Source: Daldinia sp. FL1419
Lineage: Eukaryota > Ascomycota > Sordariomycetes > Xylariales > Hypoxylaceae
Direction of reading: 5' to 3'
DNA: 64,000 nucleotides
Assembly: GCA_025201765.1 (NCBI GenBank)
Contig: MU623372.1
Coordinates: 1-64,000 of the forward strand
A program made the translations under genes and the position numbers. The notes under the pieces were generated by a model. That model did not search any database and was not told where the DNA came from. It saw only the letters and a list, made by a program, of their open reading frames with translations. Every line of letters starts with the position of its first letter. Positions within the stretch are counted from its first letter, which is position 1. Shown piece by piece: positions 58,801 to 64,000 of the stretch.

Positions 58801-60675
58801 CCCCGTCTTCCGGGTTTGGGGATACTACGTAGGCAGGGTCGGCGCGATCGTCAATGGTTTTGTGTCATATTCTAGAAGAATACCATCGAATACCGACAGC
58901 CTACCAAAATTTACCAAATTTACCAAATCATGACAAACATGAAGAACCGTGGTGTTTCTAGATAAATGAGAATAAGCTGCGATAGGTTAGAAATTGGTAC
59001 ACCATGCATCATCATTATTATCATTATTCTTCTTCTTCTTTTATGTCGAATATACTCTATTATACATTACATATGTACTCATTATTTTACCTAACTACCT
59101 ACCTACCTACCTACACTAGTTACCTACGTAGGTATGTACTATAACTAGTACTTGTACGATATACATTATACATATCTGTGGAAGATTTTCTTAGTCAAGA
59201 GTTCCACCATAAAGGTTAAAAGGGGGTATCCATCGAAAGATCCTAGTCATTCGCCATACCATCAGGTACCTTGATCACCCCCAAGGGTGGGTACCAGTAC
59301 TTGTCTCCCTTTTTCCCTTTAATCTTCCTTCTGTCTCCCACCCGCCTTCTATTTCTAGTTTCTAGGTGTTCCATCCTATCTTGTCTATTATCTTGTCTGA
59401 TTGTCTACCTTTAGCATCCTTACATACTTACAACCTACATTGCATACATTCTTCAACCGTTGAATATCCTCTTTCCGAAGCTTTTATTCCAACCCTGGCA
59501 ACTTTGCATCCTTTGCACCGTCATCGAAAACTTGCAGTTCAGACTTCATTAGTCCTCTCCTATTTTATCATCGGCATTGCTTATAAGAAAGAAATACCAT
59601 AGAAAGATATAAGGATAACACAGCCCTCCAATTGCTAATACTATTATATTTATTACGATTAATTCCCATCGACACCGGCTCGGCGCCTTCAATTTTAACT
59701 ATATCAACCCGATTAACGCTTCTCTTTCAACGACTATCTTGTTGTTGCTGTTACGCCTTGTGGATCTAACTGTTTTGTTTTGGTCCCTCGTTGCGAATCA
59801 TCTGCCGTCTTCCAGCTCGTCCTTCATTCCACACGGCCTGCCGTACCAGTACGCTGTAAAACCAAACGACCGTTGCTTGTTGGATTTGTTGCACCGCCTT
59901 GCTCTAGAAGATTGCTAGAAACTCGGGAACTTGTCGACCTCACCGGCCTTAACGAATTCGCCTTGTCCTCATCTGAGAGTTTCCGATTTGAGAAGAAGCA
60001 GCATACTATGCGCTATGCCCATTAGGATTTACTGACCTTGGACATCCAATAGCACGTTGCTTCACTCGACGGCTGTATTAATCCATCGCTGTGGACTCGG
60101 AACTTCAACAGAAATAGAGATTATCAAATTTCATCTCAAGCCTTTCAGATTCAAACTTCGGTTCTCCACTCAGGTCTGCTAGTGAGATCCAATTTGTTTG
60201 TTAGACATCGCCTGAGATTGTGTCGGAAAAGGACTTTCTCATCCCTACTTGAATTATCGGACGCTTCTCATTCTGCTGTCCGTCTCTTGATTCACTAGCT
60301 TGTATTGGCTAGACTAAAACGGCACTCTGGTTAACCGATCTAGCTGGGTATCTTGAAAGTTGCTCGATATCTGCTGTTACCCGTGTCGTGCCCGAACGGG
60401 AGCTTCTTGATTGGCTAGAAGATCTTGGTCTTTAAGAATACACGGGCTGCCTGCAGGTTATGAGCGCTGCTTGAAGATAAGCTAGAGCAAGTATTTCGTG
60501 CGTCTTCCCTATAATCTCGTTACGAAACAGTCTTGTCAGACAGGAAGCTTGCCAATTTGCATGGCGTTATAGCTCGTTTTGAGTTAAATTTGCTACAAGA
60601 GCTTCTGTTTGCTCAGGGTTACACAACAAGGCGGATTACCCGATACCCGTTCCTTCTATCGGCTTCAAAGGAATA
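52801..60675. other. Gene desert, right part, including RGS leader
   Basis: No supported gene. Short repeats: GATCCAAA near 54327-54345, AAAGGCTCT near 54562-54592, (GTA)n at about 56455-56475, ACCTACCT runs at 55330-55415 and 59090-59135. A near-perfect palindrome lies at 58477-58502. From about 59340 the sequence becomes C/T-rich with leader character and contains no long frame; it probably includes the promoter and 5' UTR of the RGS gene. Confidence 0.4.
58477..58502. repeat. 26-bp near-perfect palindrome
   Basis: AAGGT-A-AGGCTTCGAAGCCT-G-ACCTT: a perfect 14-bp core palindrome extended by 5-bp arms across one mismatched pair. Confidence 0.8.
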
Positions 60676-62472
60676 ATGGGAAAACCTAGATTACGAGGAA
60701 GCTCTCCTGTCTACTTTAACCCATCTCAAACGGAGTTGTCACGACCCCCGTCAGTCTTTGAGGATTGGGACCAAGAAACTGCAATGGAAGCATCAATATC
60801 ACGCCCCACGAGCCTGGCCATACCGCGCACAGGTTCGCCCTTCACTAACCCGCCGACGCTATCGGAAATTCTCTCTAATTCAGCGCCGCCGCCATGGACG
60901 CTAAGTTCTTTCATGGCATACTTATCCCAGAACCACTGCCTAGAAACTCTCGAGTTTATAATGGATGCCGAACGTTATACGATCATGTATCATCAAATTG
61001 CGCAGGGCCAGGCACCCAACGGACCAGCAACAATATGCTCGTTATGGCGGAAGGTCATCGACGCGTACATAATGCCATGTGCACCTCGAGAAGTTAATCT
61101 CCCTGCAGATGTTCGCGATCGCCTTCTTCAGCTTCCCTGCTGCAAAGCAAACCCACCCAACCCTTCTGAACTCGATGAAGCAGTTCAGATTGTGCGGGAC
61201 TTAATTAACGATTCTGTTCTTGTACCCTTCCTTGAGTCCGTCGTCTCAGCTACGGTTGAAGCGCGCGCCGAGGAAGAGGCTCAGGAATATAGGCAAGGAC
61301 GTTCGCGTCTTCGAATACCAAGAGATATCGGACACGACGACGAGGCAAGCCAGTCACCTAGATCATCTTACCTCCCGCATTTCATTATGGGACGTGGTGG
61401 AGCTGGTAACCGGTCCACCTCTGCTTCGGTGGAGACAGTGGTGGATTTAGTGACTGATGATAGTCCGAATTCGACTCCTGCAGCTGAACCAATGACGCCG
61501 CCTACCACGCCACCTATCTCGGATCTTGCATTTAATACTTCACCTAACACTCTGCAAAGAGCCATTTCGGGGAATAGCTGGAAGAAGATGGGTGCTAAAC
61601 TAGGGTTGACAAGGAAGAGCAAGTCCGTTCGTCGCACAGGCTCGACATCAACCAACCAACCCCCATTATGAGGGTTACAGGTCGCGCCATCACCTGACCT
61701 CTCCATTGCTGTAAGTAGCAACAGCTCGACACCCACTCTACGAGAGGCTGCCGGTTTGAATACGTCGTGGGAAGACCCTCACCCCGGCGAGAAATTGGAG
61801 ATTCCACTTGGAGAGTCTGCTGGGCAATACACATGTCCGGAGGCTGTCGACGGAGATGTCACGGGTGGCGTGGCCGCAAAAGCGCAGAGCGCATATCAAA
61901 GTAGTGGATCATGCGCAGTTGGGCTCAATGCTCGGTGCCGTCACCGTAGTACTAAGCCTAAATCGCTGAAGATCCCTGCAAGAGTAGTTGAAGAGCCGGA
62001 GGCAAAGGGCGGTCCGGTAATTATGCCTCAGCCGCGCGGGTTTGTCAACAGGCCACTTCACCTTCTACGTTCCCCCGAATCCTTCCATAGTTTTAGTTAC
62101 GAAACGGATACCGAGACAGAGGCTAGCGTTGAGACCGGAACGCTCGTTAGCGATGCCGAGACAGATCGAACAGAGGTCACTATCGGCCAGAACTGCCTTA
62201 GCGACTTCTCGAATTGCCTTGGCATATCACAAGGGGACGACGGTGCATCACTTACTGTTGTCGATTCTGATGCGTATACACGAGCTAGTACTGTGGACGA
62301 TGCATACGGCTGGGAAGCAGAGCTTGAGCGCAAGATGAAGTGCAGAGTCAGCACTGATTCTGTGTGTCCTTATCGTCATCATAGCCAATATCGGAATACG
62401 GATGGCGGTATGCGGGGCCTCTTCCACCGTGTCTTTTCTGTGTCCGGAAGGAGAGTAAATTCCGGGTTTTAG
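60676..62472 (+). CDS. RGS-domain protein
   Basis: Exons 60676-61626 and 61681-62472 give 580 residues. The 54-nt intron 61627-61680 (GTTCGT..TTACAG, phase 0) removes a TGA at 61669-61671 that otherwise interrupts one continuous frame; the same GTTCGT donor is used by intron 1 of the WDR48-like gene. Residues about 60-195 form an RGS domain (LSEILSNSAPPPWTLSSFMAYL, NHCLETLEFIMDAERY, LWRKVIDAYI, DRLLQL, FLESV), which accelerates GTP hydrolysis on G-alpha subunits. The rest is Ser/Thr-rich and disordered, with a basic patch (KKMGAKLGLTRKSKS) and a Thr/Glu stretch. Which G-alpha it serves cannot be told. If the intron is not spliced, a 331-residue form ending after the basic patch results. Confidence 0.85.
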
Positions 62473-63704
62473 ATCTACGTTTTGCCATTAAGTTGGTATT
62501 ATTGAATTACGCGAGACGGATTAATGAGTCGATCTACTTTGCTTTTTCGAGCAGCACGACTTACAAAAGTTTTCCTACCATGGTCATCATCGGCGGGTTT
62601 GAAATGCATCATATGGTTTAATCATTTTACGGCGTTATCATTCATATCCGGACGGCCAGGCAACTGGGTCCTACGGCGGCAAGCATTCAAAATAAATCGG
62701 GTCAAATATGGCATAGAATGGGAAACCCAACAGGATTTTTTTTTCTCGGCAAGGCGTTCCAACTGGTTGATTTGTTTGGGGGGGGATATCACGACCATTT
62801 TCGCTTAGATGTAACGAATTTCCGCTCAACGTTATCGTTTTCTCGGGTCGGGTCAGGATCGGGAGGCAAGGCAATCAAGAAAGCAAGTAAATCAAAGAAA
62901 GCAGCGTCGTCTGCAAAAGAACATTGGCTCTAACTCTACAAGAATACCCCTGCATTGTATAGAGCGGGAATTATTATATTGGGCAAGACAAGACGAGCAA
63001 AGACAAACGCGAGAGTTTGTGTGCTAATATATCGTGTTGATATATCATAATCCTCGGGCTGTCAACTAGTAGAGGTGCCGAATGAATATAGTATGAAAGT
63101 CCATGTATACCTACCTATGAACCTATCTTGATGCTTGATTCTGTGATATGGTATGGTGTTTTTGCGTTTGTGCTTGTAGATGTTTAACCTGCATAGTGTT
63201 TCTATTGCGCCTCATAAGTCTGCGCACAACCTTGTATTCTTCCAATGAAGGTCCCTAGTTTAAACTGAATTGTGCATTCAGATCCTATGATCATGTTGAT
63301 CGCGATGGATCGTCTCGTACACGGTAATCCAATTCTACGTCCTCCCTGTTACTTCAAAATACTAAACTACAGGCATATACTCGTTTACGTAAATCAGGAC
63401 ATCACGAATATTCAAGAAACTCCGGTCTAGTCTTTTCTCTTCGCTATCGACTATCAAATCCATTACAGCTAACATGTCGATAGAGATTCCCCATCGCCTC
63501 CAGAGCTAGCGACGCTATTGAACACATGACGAAATGCTCCTTCCTTAACCCAAAGGGAAAATAACAAAACACACGCCAGAATTGCTCCATCCAGCCGTCT
63601 ATAATCTCGAATTACGGGTTTCTTTTTTTACAAAACCCATGTCCTATCTCTTTTAGGTATCTAGGCGACTGTTTCCTTCCCATTTCTCTTTTGTTCGTTC
63701 CACA
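62473..63704. other. Intergenic between convergent genes
   Basis: A 95-codon frame at 62524-62808 has no recognised similarity and is probably random. No RNA gene seen. Confidence 0.35.
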
Positions 63705-64000
63705 TTACTCCTCGGCAACAGGAGGCTTGTTGTGTCTCGAGTACATCTTATACTCGAGGGACGAGCTAAAGTCGAGCTTGCCCTTCTCGACTTGAGCTCT
63801 GGTGACAGAGAGCATGGGTTCGGGCAGACCCATGGACTGTAAGAATTCTACGGCTATAATTAAATTTTGAATTAGTATACCTCCTCCCAATTGGTTAGGG
63901 ATAAACTATGTGACTTACTGTCCTTCCATTCCCGTTCCTGTCGCTTTCGGTCCCATTTTAGCTCTTGGCTCATGATGTCGATGATCTTGGGTAGGCACTC
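63705..64000 (-). CDS. gut2: C-terminus of mitochondrial FAD glycerol-3-phosphate dehydrogenase (partial)
   Basis: The last exon is 63853-63705; the preceding exon enters the window at 64000 and ends at 63919 (GTAAGT donor, 65-nt intron ending TTATAG). The visible residues run CLPKIIDIMSQELKWDRKRQ, then EWKDTVEFLQSMGLPEP, then VTRAQVEKGKLDFSSSLEYK and a short basic tail. This matches the C-terminal cap of FAD-dependent glycerol-3-phosphate dehydrogenases (Gut2), which oxidise glycerol 3-phosphate at the outer face of the inner mitochondrial membrane and feed electrons to ubiquinone. The catalytic FAD domain lies outside the window, so the call rests on about 75 residues. Confidence 0.72.

Overview
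The window is nuclear DNA of a filamentous ascomycete. Genes are intron-rich, with short introns of about 36-110 nt that carry GT..AG ends and CTAAC-type branch points. The encoded proteins are typically fungal: a Zn2Cys6 regulator, a class II histone deacetylase with a C-terminal Arb2-like domain, a WDR48-type protein, an HNH-type protein and an RGS protein. Intergenic DNA is full of short ACCTAGGT/GGTACC palindromes. A Sordariomycete, perhaps xylarialean, is my best guess, but that is inference.

Layout. 1-2.6 kb is AT-rich repeat DNA: about twelve degenerate copies of a roughly 115-180 bp unit, then short tandem repeats and very AT-rich sequence. 3.5-9.6 kb holds a glycine-zipper protein and a 1,322-residue chromodomain protein. 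10.3-16.9 kb holds a Zn2Cys6 regulator divergent from a short-chain dehydrogenase, followed by a decayed zinc alcohol dehydrogenase. 18-40 kb is the conserved core: a Rab11-type GTPase, BRX1, an F-box-like protein, HDA1, an Arg/Ser-rich protein, a TilS-type tRNA lysidine synthetase divergent from a mitochondrial S-adenosylmethionine carrier, and a WDR48-like WD40 protein. A non-autonomous inverted-repeat transposon sits at 21.5-22.1 kb. 40-48.4 kb looks accessory: a broken HNH gene, two cysteine-rich hypothetical proteins (one with a stop at codon 3) and a single-pass membrane protein with repeated T-S-G motifs. 48.4-60.6 kb has no gene I can support. 60.7-62.5 kb encodes an RGS protein, and the right edge cuts the 3' end of a probable mitochondrial glycerol-3-phosphate dehydrogenase on the minus strand.

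How the genes relate. Most core genes are housekeeping and unlinked in function. Two groupings deserve notice: a heterochromatin-type chromodomain protein and a class II HDAC lie 17 kb apart, and the regulator/SDR/ADH-relic group may be what is left of a small catabolic cluster. Exon boundaries were read from splice signals and frame, and were checked arithmetically for every multi-exon gene whose boundaries are given as firm.
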